The notes under the pieces are model-generated. The model was not told the origin of the DNA. It saw only the letters and a program-made list of their open reading frames with translations, and searched no databases. A DNA stretch of 13,125 nt. Source: PSLL01 sp050259195. Lineage in GTDB: Bacteria; Desulfobacterota_D; UBA1144; Nemesobacterales; CSP1-2. Positions 5,292-13,125 of the stretch are shown piece by piece. Numbering within the stretch: the stretch's first letter is position 1; each line of letters opens with the position of its first letter. The stretch is taken from the NCBI GenBank assembly GCA_050259195.1, contig JBLNAE010000031.1, positions 1-13,125 on the forward strand. Direction: 5' to 3'. A program made the position numbers and the translations under genes.

Positions 5292-7667
5292 ATGAATCGA
5301 GTGAGCAAGGCTCTCATAAGTTTGATGTTGTGCATTCTGTTTGAATTCTTTGTCGCAAACATGCCATTGGCTCAGAGCGCGGACTTCTCGAGACTGAGAA
5401 AAAAACAACTGGCGCCCATTGCAGAGATCGTTCAAGATGCAATTCACACGGATAAAATCCCCGGGGCTGTCATACTGATTGGCAGCCATAACAGGATCAT
5501 CTATCGCCGGGCCTTCGGCTACCGTGAAATAGAGCCTAAAAAACTGCCTATGACTGCAGACACCATCTTTGATTTGGCATCACTCACAAAGGTGGTTGCA
5601 ACTACCACGGCGATAATGCAACTGGCGGAGGCGGGGAAGCTGAGTGTGGAAGATGAAGTCGCTAAGTATTGGCCTGAATTCAAGACAAATGGAAAGGAAC
5701 ATATCACGATACGGCAGTTGCTCACCCACTACTCCGGACTGCGTCCTGACTTGGGGTCAGATTGGTCGGGATACGATGTGGCTTTGAGGATGATCGCCGC
5801 GGAAAAGCCGGTGTTTCCTCCTGGGACTCACTTTGTTTATAGCGACATCAATTTTGAAATTCTGGGCGAGCTTGTCCGGAGGATTTCAGGGCAGACTCTT
5901 GACGTGTACTGCGCCGAGCATATCTTTAAGCCCCTGGGGATGAAAGACACGGGCTTTAGGCCTTCGCCGGCTCTGATTCGCCGCATCGCGCCCACCGAGT
6001 ATCTGCACGGGAAGATGCTCATAGGGGAAGTCCACGATCCTACAGCCTACGATATGGGTGGCGTGGCCGGTCACGCTGGCCTCTTTTCCACCGCTTCTGA
6101 CCTTTCCATATTCGCGCAGATGCTCCTGAATGGAGGTAGCATTAAAGGTGTTCGCATCCTGAGTCCGGCCACTGTCGAGAGGATGACAACACCACAGTCT
6201 CCACCTCACATGGTGCCCTTGCGAGGATTCGGATGGGATATTGGTTCTCCTTTTGCTTCTAATCGTGATGAATTGCTTCCCGCGGGTTCTTACAGCCATA
6301 CAGGCTTCACCGGAACCGGGATCTGGATTGATCCTGTTTCCAGAACCTATATCATTATCCTGACCAACCAGGTTCACCCATACGGAAAAGGCAATGCAAG
6401 ACCGCTGCGATCACAGATTATATCCCTTATTGCTGAGAAGCTTGGCTCCATTTTGGAAGAACAGGTTCTGGCTAACAGACCCTCTCTAACGGAGTACTAC
6501 AGACAGATGAAGGGTTTTCAGGCGCGGGAAGAGAGTAATGGCAAGCTACAAACAGGGATTGACGTTTTGGTTGCCGAGAATTTTGCGCCCTTATCCGGGT
6601 TACGCATTGGACTCATTACCAATCATTCGGGTATTGATTCATCAGGGCAGAGCACACTGGAACTGCTTCACAATGCACCGGGAGTAAAACTGGCAGCCAT
6701 CTTCAGCCCTGAGCATGGCCTGACCGGAAAGGAGGATGACATGGTTTCCTCATCAATGGAACCCACAACAGGCCTTCCTCTATACAGCTTGTATAGTTAT
6801 ATTAGGCGACCAACAGAAACGATGCTTGATGGTCTGGACGCCCTAATCTTTGACATACAGGATATCGGTGTCCGCTTCTATACTTACATAACAACAATGG
6901 GATACGCTATGGAGGCTGCGGCCAAGAGAGGAATCCCGTTTTATGTTCTCGATCGGCCGAATCCCATTAACGATTCTGTGGTTCAGGGACCCGTCATGGA
7001 CGGAGATTTCAAATCCTTTACCGGTTATTTCCCGCTTCCCGTTAGATACGGTATGACAGTAGGGGAGCTGGCAGAGATGTTTAATGCTGAAAATAATATC
7101 GGTGCTGAGTTGCATGTCATAAGGATGCACAACTACAAGCGTACCTACTGGTATGATGAGACTGGTCTTCAGTGGGTGAACCCTTCACCAAGCCTGCACA
7201 GCCTTACCGAAGCTATTCTTTACTCAGGAGTAGGATTGGTTGAAGGAGCAAACGTGAGTGTGGGGCGGGGTACCGACATACCCTTTGAGCTTTTAGGTGC
7301 TCCATGGATCAACGCGAGAGAACTCGCGGTGTATCTTAACAGCCGTAGGATCCGGGGCGTCCAATTCATCCCCGTAAATTTCACACCAGACTATAGCCCT
7401 TTTAGGAGTCAGCTCTGTCATGGCGTACGGATTATTCTATTAGATCGCAATGCACTGGATTCTCCCGCCTTAGGGATCGAAATTGCTGGCGCACTCTATA
7501 GGCTTTATCCTAATAGCTTCCAGATTGACAAAATCCTCGATCTTATGGGGTCACACCGACTTCTTGAGGCTATCAAAGATGGTCGGGATCCTAACTCCAT
7601 TGCGCTCCAATGGCAGGTCCAGATTGAACAGTTCCGCAAGCTCCGGTCGAAATATCTGCTCTATTAA
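5292..7667 (+). CDS. Fusion of serine beta-lactamase-fold hydrolase and NamZ-type exo-N-acetylmuramidase (DUF1343)
   Basis: A 791-residue secreted protein with a signal peptide (cleavage near A-Q-S-A, residue 30). Residues about 40-390 are a class C beta-lactamase/esterase fold, with nucleophile motif S-L-T-K (97-100), Y-S-D (183-185) and H-T-G (336-338), all present. Residues about 421-791 are a DUF1343/GH171 domain: G-L-I-T-N-H-S-G, F-S-P-E-H-G-L-T-G, D-I-Q-D-I-G-V-R-F-Y-T-Y-I, L-D-R-P-N-P and V-E-G-A-N-V-S-V-G-R-G-T-D. Known: NamZ removes non-reducing-end N-acetylmuramic acid from peptidoglycan chains. In Bacillus it is encoded beside a beta-lactamase-fold protein, and here the two are one chain. 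The likely role is periplasmic breakdown of wall fragments, with the upstream glycosidase. The start is 4 bp after the previous stop; no strong Shine-Dalgarno precedes it, so coupling is likely. No defect is seen. Confidence 0.88.
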   Translation: MNRVSKALISLMLCILFEFFVANMPLAQSADFSRLRKKQLAPIAEIVQDAIHTDKIPGAVILIGSHNRIIYRRAFGYREIEPKKLPMTADTIFDLASLTKVVATTTAIMQLAEAGKLSVEDEVAKYWPEFKTNGKEHITIRQLLTHYSGLRPDLGSDWSGYDVALRMIAAEKPVFPPGTHFVYSDINFEILGELVRRISGQTLDVYCAEHIFKPLGMKDTGFRPSPALIRRIAPTEYLHGKMLIGEVHDPTAYDMGGVAGHAGLFSTASDLSIFAQMLLNGGSIKGVRILSPATVERMTTPQSPPHMVPLRGFGWDIGSPFASNRDELLPAGSYSHTGFTGTGIWIDPVSRTYIIILTNQVHPYGKGNARPLRSQIISLIAEKLGSILEEQVLANRPSLTEYYRQMKGFQAREESNGKLQTGIDVLVAENFAPLSGLRIGLITNHSGIDSSGQSTLELLHNAPGVKLAAIFSPEHGLTGKEDDMVSSSMEPTTGLPLYSLYSYIRRPTETMLDGLDALIFDIQDIGVRFYTYITTMGYAMEAAAKRGIPFYVLDRPNPINDSVVQGPVMDGDFKSFTGYFPLPVRYGMTVGELAEMFNAENNIGAELHVIRMHNYKRTYWYDETGLQWVNPSPSLHSLTEAILYSGVGLVEGANVSVGRGTDIPFELLGAPWINARELAVYLNSRRIRGVQFIPVNFTPDYSPFRSQLCHGVRIILLDRNALDSPALGIEIAGALYRLYPNSFQIDKILDLMGSHRLLEAIKDGRDPNSIALQWQVQIEQFRKLRSKYLLY

Positions 7668-8042
7668 ATGTTAAAATTTTATGGTGTTTTTCAATTGAGT
7701 GTGAAACAGAAAGCGGCTTTCGGTAAAGGTTGTCATTTCCGCATGTTTTAATCGGTTATCCAAATAAAAATTTGTCCTACTTTCTGACATCTGACGGTTT
7801 TAATTAGCCCAAAATTCATTATTATCCTTCTTTTACATCACTTACCAGTGGCATAAAATTTGCGAGCTTAAAGAAGTTAAAAAAAGAAATAAATACTACG
7901 ATGGTACTTATGAAGCGATCTTCACTGGTTTCTGTGTTGAAAATGAAATGTAGAAATATCTTCTCCGCCGTGAAGACGCGCTTTCCATAAATGAAGAAAT
8001 TAAGAAGGGAAATTATTCCGAACGGAAATAAGGAGGATATTT
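7668..8042. other. Regulatory intergenic region before the efflux operon
   Basis: This 375-bp AT-rich region holds the -24/-12 promoter at 7849-7863 and a leader of about 165 bases. Upstream of the promoter, near 7783-7796, tctgaca and tctgacg lie side by side and could be part of an activator site. A 26-codon open stretch (ATG at 7911 to TAA at 7989) has no clear ribosome site or recognisable product. No convincing terminator follows the NamZ fusion gene: a 5-bp hairpin near 7710 lacks a T-tract. A strong AGGAGG (8031-8036) ends the region. Confidence 0.5.
7849..7863 (+). promoter_or_regulatory. Sigma-54-type (-24/-12) promoter for the efflux operon
   Basis: TGGCATAAAATTTGC has the invariant GG and GC dinucleotides separated by exactly 10 bp and differs from TGGCAC-N5-TTGC at one base. 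Transcription would start near 7875. Sigma-54 promoters need an enhancer-binding ATPase, so this export operon would be switched on by a specific signal. No regulator gene is visible in the window. Confidence 0.6.
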
Positions 8043-9364
8043 ATGATGAGTGTTTGTGCCAACCTACGCTCTTGCTATACCTTGCTGGCGCTTCTGATTC
8101 TCTCAGTCTTGTCATCGTCGGTAGAAGCGGAGAGTCTAGAAGATGCATGGAAAATAGCCCTAGTCGTTGACCAACGCATTAAGGCAAGCCATAAAACGAC
8201 TGAATCAGCCCAATACAGCCTTTATGCCGCTAAGGCTGCTCTTCTGCCAAGTCTCACGATCGAGAGCGAATATACGGTGCTGAATAACGAGCCTGCGTTC
8301 AAAGTCAGCTTGCCAACAGTGTCAGGACTTCCACCCCTGCCACTGGAGGAAATACCTTTTGCACAGGATAAGAGCGCTTCGTTCAAAGCCACGGTGACTT
8401 TACCACTCTTTACAAGCTGGCGTATCAGCCGTAACATTGATGCCGCAAGCTCCCAACTTAATGCTGCACGGATGGATGAAGATCGTACAGAACTGGATAT
8501 TAAGTTGGAGGTGGCTGAGGCGTATATCACAGTGTTACGGGCAAGGCGAGGCGTTGAAGTAGCTGAAAGTAGTGTGGCTAGTCTAAACGCCCATACCAAA
8601 GATGTGGAAAATCTCTTTAAACAGGATTTAGTCGCTAAAAACGACCTTCTTGCTGCTCAGGTTGCTTTGGCTGATGCCCGCCAAAGAGCAATCTAGGCAC
8701 ATAACGCGCTTGATATATCCTGTGCTGCTATAATCGGCTGGTAGGTCGTCCCCTAACTCATCCTGTAGAGGTTAATGAGCTTTTACCTGAACCGATCCAA
8801 GTGGATGTAGACACCCTTACCAGGCAAGCCCTTAGTCAACGCCCGGAGCTTCCTGGATTGGAGGAGCAGGCACAGGCCTTACGCTATCAGGCATCGAGCG
8901 TACGCGCTGAAAATGGTCCTCAAATTGCTGTAAGCGGTGGATACAGCTTCCAGCAGAACCGCTTTATTGTCCACGAAAATGTCTGGTCGGCCACACTGGG
9001 TCTTAAATGGGATATTTTCGACGGTGGGATCAAACGCCAGGAAGCCGGTGCCATTGCGCAGAAAGCAGAAGCCTTATTGAACTTACGTAGCGATCTTGTC
9101 TCTACAATAGCCTTACAGGTGCGACAGGCATGGCTTGACGTAGAAGAAACCCATAAACGTATAGAGGTAGCCCGTGAAGCCGTTGCTCAAGCTGAAGAAA
9201 ATCTCAAAGTAGCAAACGATCGCTACCGCAATTGGTTAGGGACTAATACAGAGGTGCTAGATGCGGAAACACTGCGCACCCGAAGTCAAAGCAACTATTA
9301 TAATGCTGTATACGATGCTGTGCTAGCGACTTTGCGACTGCATCGTGTTGTGGGCAATTTATGA
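8043..9364 (+). pseudogene. TolC-family outer-membrane efflux protein, nonsense plus frameshift
   Basis: The gene begins after a perfect AGGAGG with 6-bp spacing. The first 29 residues are a signal peptide (L-L-A-L-L-I-L-S-V-L-S-S-S-V-E-A). The TolC/OEP helical repeat is clear in both halves (E-V-A-E-A-Y-I-T-V-L-R-A-R before, Q-V-R-Q-A-W-L-D-V-E-E-T-H-K-R after). The first half ends at TAG (8694-8696) where the family has Gln (A-R-Q-R-A-I-*), a C-to-T change from CAG. Thirty-four bases later one base is missing before 8730. Restoring a T gives A-A-Y-N-R-L-V-G-R-P-L-T-H-P-V-E-V, which joins the second half in frame at 8732. The TAG alone removes half the protein, so no functional channel is made. 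An ATG at 8801 could start a useless fragment. It was the exit duct of the pump below and the first gene of its operon. Confidence 0.88.
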
Positions 9365-9403
9365 AAATGATAGCTGAAAGCTTGTTTTAATTAAGGAGTT
9401 GAT

Positions 9404-10630
9404 ATGAAGTTATTTCTCAATCTTAAAAATGCCTTTGTGACATTACCTCCTAAAAAACGTTTCATTGTCCCCGGCCTGCTCATCCTACTTGGTATCGGCG
9501 GTTATTTCGCTTTAAACCGCTGGGTTTGGATGGGTTTACTACCCGAAGGCTTGATCCAGGCTAACGGCCGAATTGGGGGTGACCATGTCACGGTTGCTAG
9601 AAGCGGTCTCATAAATACTGGTAGAACGCAAAAAAAGCTATGAAAACACAGAGTTACTACCATTTATGAGACTGGTTCTAGTAAGCTCTCAGGGCGGATT
9701 CAGAAGCTTCTGGCGCGGGAGGGAGACACAGTGACAATGGAGCAGGTCCTCGTTCAATTGGATGATTCACAGATTCAAGCTAGAGTTAAACAAGCAAGAG
9801 AAGCGGTAGCCGCGTGGAAGGCCCAATCACAGGCGGCACGGACGGCATTGGGTGTGTTAAGAAAGGAGGTTCCCCTCGCTGTAGAGGCTGCTGAGGCAGG
9901 CGTAACTCATGCCCGTGCGGTAGTTGCTAAAGCGGAAGCGACGGAACACCAGACACGCCGCGATGCCATGAGGTTTCGTGAACTGGCGGCCAATGGCACT
10001 GTAGATAAACACAGAAGTGAACAGGCTGACCTAGCCTGGACTGTGGCATGTAACGAACTGGAATCCGCCCGCACTGCTCTTACGCAATCACAAAAGCAAC
10101 TTGACCAAGCAAAATTAGGCTGGGATCGAATAAAGGCTAAGGAAGATGACATAGGCGCACTAGAACCCCAGCGAGAGCAGGCAAGAGCAGCACTAGCCGA
10201 GGCTGAAAGCGTACTATCTGACCTGACTATTGTAGCTCCAATGTCAGGGATCATCATGACAAGGGTGAGAGACGTGGGTGAGGTAGTAGTAGCAGGTTCT
10301 CCTCTGTTTGACCTAGTAGATTTAGATCAGCTATATCTCAAGGTTTATGTGCCGGAGACTCAAATTGGCAAGCTGCGTCTTGGTCTGCCTGCACGTATCT
10401 ACGTTGATGCCTTTCCCGATCAACCATTTGCAGCCACGGTGCGTTACATCTCATCCCGTGCCGAATTCACCCCGAAAGAGGTACAGACTCCAGACGAGCG
10501 GGTGAAGCTGGTATATGCCGTTAAGCTCTACTTGAACAAAAACCCGGATTACCATCTGACTCTCGGTATGCCGGCAGACGCAGTGATCCGCTGGAAAGAG
10601 GGTACAACATGGACAAAACCGAGATGGTGA
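9404..10630 (+). pseudogene. HlyD/YbhG-type membrane-fusion adaptor, split by a MITE
   Basis: The start follows AAGGAG with 5-bp spacing. Residues 14-45 form the inner-membrane anchor (F-I-V-P-G-L-L-I-L-L-G-I-G-G-Y-F-A). The lipoyl/barrel entry G-D-H-V-T-V-A is interrupted after 9600 by an 81-bp insertion (77-bp MITE plus 4-bp duplication). It resumes at 9682 as S-K-L-S-G-R-I-Q-K-L-L-A-R-E-G-D-T-V. The insertion is a multiple of three but adds an in-frame TGA (9641-9643). Downstream are the alpha-helical hairpin (heptads, A/E/Q rich), a second lipoyl part (S-D-L-T-I-V-A-P-M-S-G-I-I-M-T-R) and the beta-barrel. Without the insert the gene is complete, about 381 residues. The family adaptor links the ABC permease to TolC. 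The stop overlaps the ATPase start by 22 bp. A re-start at 9737 would lack the membrane anchor. Confidence 0.9.
9601..9677. mobile_element. 77-bp MITE of the IS5 family, flanked by CTAG duplications
   Basis: CTAG at 9597-9600 and at 9678-9681 flank the element. Removing one copy and the 77 bp joins GTT-GCT-AGT-AAG, restoring V-A-S-K in the adaptor. The left end aagcggtctcataaat and the reverse complement of the right end, aaccagtctcataaat, match at 14 of 16 bases. Similarity extends inward through ggtagaac versus ggtagtaac. There is no coding capacity. The left 18 bp equal the IS5-family end at 117-100. A transposase supplied in trans presumably moved it. Confidence 0.9.
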
Positions 10631-12597
10631 GCATAAAGGGCAAAGAACAAGTAGTGCAAGTGACAGGTCTCAGCAAGAGCTACCGTAAGCATACGGCAGT
10701 CCGTGAGTTAAACCTAGAGATTAATAGAGAGGAGATCTATGGTATTATCGGCCCGGACGGTTCGGGCAAAAGCAGCCTAATGAAAGCAGTGGCGGGTGTG
10801 CTTACCTTTGATACGGGCGAGATAGAGGTATTTGGCATCAAGATAGACTCCGAGCGGGCTGCCGAACGGATCAAAGACCGTATCGGCTTCATGCCTCAGG
10901 GGTTGGGTCTAAACCTCTATCCTGAATTATCGGTGGAAGAAAACATTGACTTTTTCGCTCGCTTGAGACTTGTGTCTGAAAAAGAGTTAGCTGAGCGGAA
11001 GCAACGCCTCCTACATATGACCAGACTGGATCGTTTTCGCGAACGACCGATGAAGAACCTATCAGGAGGTATAAAGCAAAAGTTGGGATTAGTCTGCTCC
11101 CTTATCCACGAGCCCGAGCTAGTCATCCTTGATGAGCCTACTACCGGAGTGGATCCAATTTCGCGAAGAGATTTTTGGACTATTCTCTCTGAACTGTTGC
11201 GTGAGCGAGGCATCACTGCTGTGGTCTCGACCACCTATATGGATGAGGCTATACGGTTTCATCGGATGTCTTTGTTGTTCAGTGGTCGCATTCTGGCTCA
11301 AGGGGAACCAGATGAGATTCTGACATTGGCTCCGGGAGCCGTGGTAGCCTTGCAAGCGGAACCGCAGATGGAAGCGCTGGCTCGGCTCAAAGCGCATTTT
11401 CCCCAAGTGAATGCCTAGGGTCCATGGCTTCGTGTATTCGTGGAAGATGCTGACCCCGCAGCCGTGGCCCAACTGGTCAAAAGCACCCTTGCTGGCATCT
11501 ATGTGAATGACATTCATATAACTGAGCCAGATTTAGAAGATGTTTTCATTGTCCTGCTACGCCAAAAGCGGTTTATCGAAAGAGAAGTTATTACAAGCTC
11601 ACCTGCTACTATTCCTGAGAATCCACCGACAGAGAGCGGCATCGCCATCGAGGCACTGGAACTGGTGCGCGATTTCGGTAAATTCCGTGCGGTAGACAGG
11701 GTGAGTTTTCGTGTACGCAAAGGAGAGGTTTTTGGTCTTCTGGGTGCCAATGGCGCTGGTAAGACCACAGTCATCAAAATGCTCACCGGCATTCTCCCAC
11801 CTACTGAGGGCGAGGGTCGTGTGGCAGGAGCGGATATGCGCCGCGCTGGACGGGTCATAAAAGAGAGCATTGGATATATGTCCCAGGCATTTTCTCTCTA
11901 TAGAGACCTCAGTGTTGTAGAAAATATCCGTCTATATGCCGGGATCTATGGTCTGAATAGGTCTGAAACTCGTAAGCGTATGGATTGGGTCATTGATATG
12001 GCGGGGCTTGTAAGCCATGAAACGGATCTGGCAGGCAGCTTGCCGACAGGACTGCGTCAGCGGTTGGCTCTGGGCTGTGCGTTGGTACATCGTCCACAAA
12101 TCCTTTTTTTGGATGAGCCTATCTCAGGTGTTGATCCACTTGGACGCCGCCATTTATGAGAGATCTTATTCCGACTTTCCCGCGAAGAGAGGGTGACTAT
12201 CTTGGTCACTACCCACTATATGAGCGAAGCCGAACATTGTGACCATCTCGTGTTGATGTTTGCCGGGAAACTGGTGGCAGATGCCTCACCTGCGGAGATG
12301 AAACATCAGGTAGAAGTTGAAGCGGGTCACCTCCTTGAACTGGCTACCGACCAGCCGACACGAGCATTGGGCCAATTGATGAAAAACGGTTTTTCCGACG
12401 CGGCGCTTTTCGGTAACCGCATTCACGTACTTTCCCGTCAGCCCGAAAGCGATGAGGAGCGCATATCTGAAATGTTGTCGTGGGTAGGTATCAACCTGCA
12501 TTCCGCGACTCTTCGCCCGCTCTCAATGGAGGATGTCTTTGTGTATAGAGTGACATTACTCGAGCAGCAGGAGCGTTTGGCGGCTAAGGGAGAATAA
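10609..12597 (+). pseudogene. YbhF-type double ABC ATPase, two nonsense mutations
   Basis: One continuous frame of 663 codons is interrupted at TAG 11416-11418 and TGA 12157-12159. The N-terminal half has Walker A G-P-D-G-S-G-K-S (48-55), signature L-S-G-G-I-K-Q-K-L-G-L and Walker B L-V-I-L-D-E-P-T-T-G-V-D-P. A linker with E-P-D-L-E-D-V-F follows. The second half has Walker A G-A-N-G-A-G-K-T-T, a degenerate signature L-P-T-G-L-R-Q-R-L-A-L (usual for the second domain of YbhF/RbbA-like proteins) and Walker B I-L-F-L-D-E-P-I-S-G-V-D-P. The switch helix T-T-H-Y-M-S-E-A-E lies after the TGA. The TGA replaces a Trp the family usually has here (R-R-x-x-W-E-I) and the TAG probably a Gln: both are single transitions. 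Only the first ATPase half (269 residues) would be made. The start overlaps the adaptor stop. Role: energises the YbhS/R-like permease. Confidence 0.9.
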
Positions 12598-12599
12598 TC

Positions 12600-13125
12600 G
12601 TGAATCTAAAACGTATAGTGACAATCGCTTATAAGGAGTGGCGCGAGATTCTACGCGATAAGCTATTTTTTTCTCTGGCTTTTATCGTATCGATAGTATT
12701 GATGGTAGTATTCGGCTTCGGTCTCTCATTGGATGTAGAAAATATCCCCTTTGCTGTTGTTGATTACGACCACAGCGCTATGAGTCGCGACTATGCTTAT
12801 AGATTTATCAATTCGCGATACTTTGATTTCAAAGGCTATTCCTCAAGTGAGCGCGAACTCGATCTGCTTCTTTCAAACAATAATATCCGCGCAACTATTA
12901 TCATCCCGGAACGCTTCCAAGAGAATCTTTTAGCCGGTCGTCCCGTTCACGTGCAAACCCTTATTGATGGCAGCTTTCCATCCCGCGCTCTGACCACTAA
13001 GGTTCAATCTGTGATGTTTACCCAATCGCTTAAGCGAGTTGTAGCTTCGGAACGTATCAGTGTAGTACACCGACCCCTTCCTGGTATGCTTCCTTATATG
13101 TGCCATCAATTCATCGGCACTTACC
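12600..13125 (+). CDS. ABC-2 type efflux permease (YbhS/YbhR/YhhJ-like), 5' part
   Basis: GTG at 12600 lies 2 bp after the ATPase stop, with GGGAGAA upstream. The frame stays open to the window edge, 175 residues. The first cytoplasmic helix carries the family's K-E-W-R-E-I-L-R-D-K motif (about 12-21). A transmembrane helix follows (F-F-S-L-A-F-I-V-S-I-V-L-M-V-V-F-G-F-G-L-S-L, about 22-43). A periplasmic domain then starts with I-P-F-A-V-V-D-Y-D-H-S-A-M-S-R. It has the family's 'V-D-x-D-x-S-x-x-S-R' and 'I-I-I-P-x-x-F-x-x-x-L' patterns and ends D-G-S-F-P-S-R-A. The remaining helices lie beyond the edge. The last 20 residues (about 156-175) fit the family poorly, so a small frame disturbance near 13080 is possible. 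It is the last pump gene seen; a second permease may follow. Confidence 0.8.
   Translation, partial: MNLKRIVTIAYKEWREILRDKLFFSLAFIVSIVLMVVFGFGLSLDVENIPFAVVDYDHSAMSRDYAYRFINSRYFDFKGYSSSERELDLLLSNNNIRATIIIPERFQENLLAGRPVHVQTLIDGSFPSRALTTKVQSVMFTQSLKRVVASERISVVHRPLPGMLPYMCHQFIGTY

Noticed and set aside
7700..7725. Terminator after the NamZ fusion gene
   Set aside because: The GAAAG/CTTTC stem is only 5 bp and no T-tract follows.
7911..7989. 26-codon leader ORF before the efflux operon
   Set aside because: It lacks a Shine-Dalgarno, and no terminator/antiterminator pair follows, so leader-peptide attenuation is not supported.
811..9364. All frameshifts being sequencing errors
   Set aside because: It remains possible for the three one-base losses (near 852, 2693 and 8730). 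It cannot explain the MITE with clean target duplication or the three stops that fit single transitions, so I kept the decay reading and flagged the single-base cases.
9907..10257. Long minus-strand open frame inside the adaptor gene
   Set aside because: It is a shadow of the alanine- and glutamate-rich helical hairpin coding sequence, with low-complexity Ser/Ala content and no domain.
8694..12159. Stop-codon reassignment or programmed readthrough, since the in-frame interruptions of the pump genes are TAG or TGA only
   Set aside because: The TolC-like and adaptor genes end normally at TGA, and several minus-strand genes end at TAG or TGA. The TolC gene also has a true frameshift and the adaptor's TGA comes from a transposon, so gene decay explains all of them better.

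Overview
This looks like chromosomal DNA of a Gram-negative bacterium: there are outer-membrane efflux components, a periplasmic adaptor and muropeptide-type enzymes with signal peptides. A lineage near Desulfobacterota or Nitrospirota fits the gene families, the moderate GC content and a -24/-12 (sigma-54) promoter, but no marker gene fixes the taxonomy.

Positions 1-3870 hold one end of a mobile element read on the minus strand. From upstream to downstream (right to left) it has an unrecognised 198-residue protein, an excisionase-type HTH protein, a DnaB-like helicase/primase-type ATPase, a 98-residue unknown, a VRR-NUC nuclease, a terminase-small-subunit-like HTH protein and a 65-residue unknown. 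It stops at an IS5-family insertion sequence whose transposase start lies at the left edge. The last three junctions of the cassette overlap as ATGA, TAATG and TAATG, so it was built for coupled translation. The VRR-NUC gene carries a one-base deletion. The DnaB-like gene carries a one-base loss in an A6 run near its start. The right end has a promoter, 10-bp-phased repeats and short operator-like repeats. A plus-strand extended -10 promoter, a 50-nt transcript and a strong terminator lie antisense to the DnaB-like start, like a replication-control antisense RNA. The gene set resembles phage satellites or decayed prophages, but no integrase, portal or capsid gene is visible.

Positions 4010-7667 hold an intact two-gene plus-strand operon: a secreted putative glycosidase (DUF4015 type) and, 4 bp later, a 791-residue fusion of a serine beta-lactamase-fold hydrolase with a NamZ-type (DUF1343) exo-N-acetylmuramidase. 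Together they suggest cell-wall fragment turnover outside the cytoplasm.

Positions 7668-13125 hold a sigma-54-type promoter and a tripartite export operon of the YbhG/YbhF/YbhS(R) plus TolC kind. Nearly every gene is broken. The TolC-like gene has a CAG-to-TAG-type stop and a one-base deletion. The HlyD-like gene is split by a 77-bp MITE flanked by CTAG duplications. The double ABC ATPase has two in-frame stops. The permease runs off the right edge. One MITE end is identical over 18 bp to the IS5-family end at position 117, so the partial IS at the left edge and the MITE inside the pump belong to the same transposition family.
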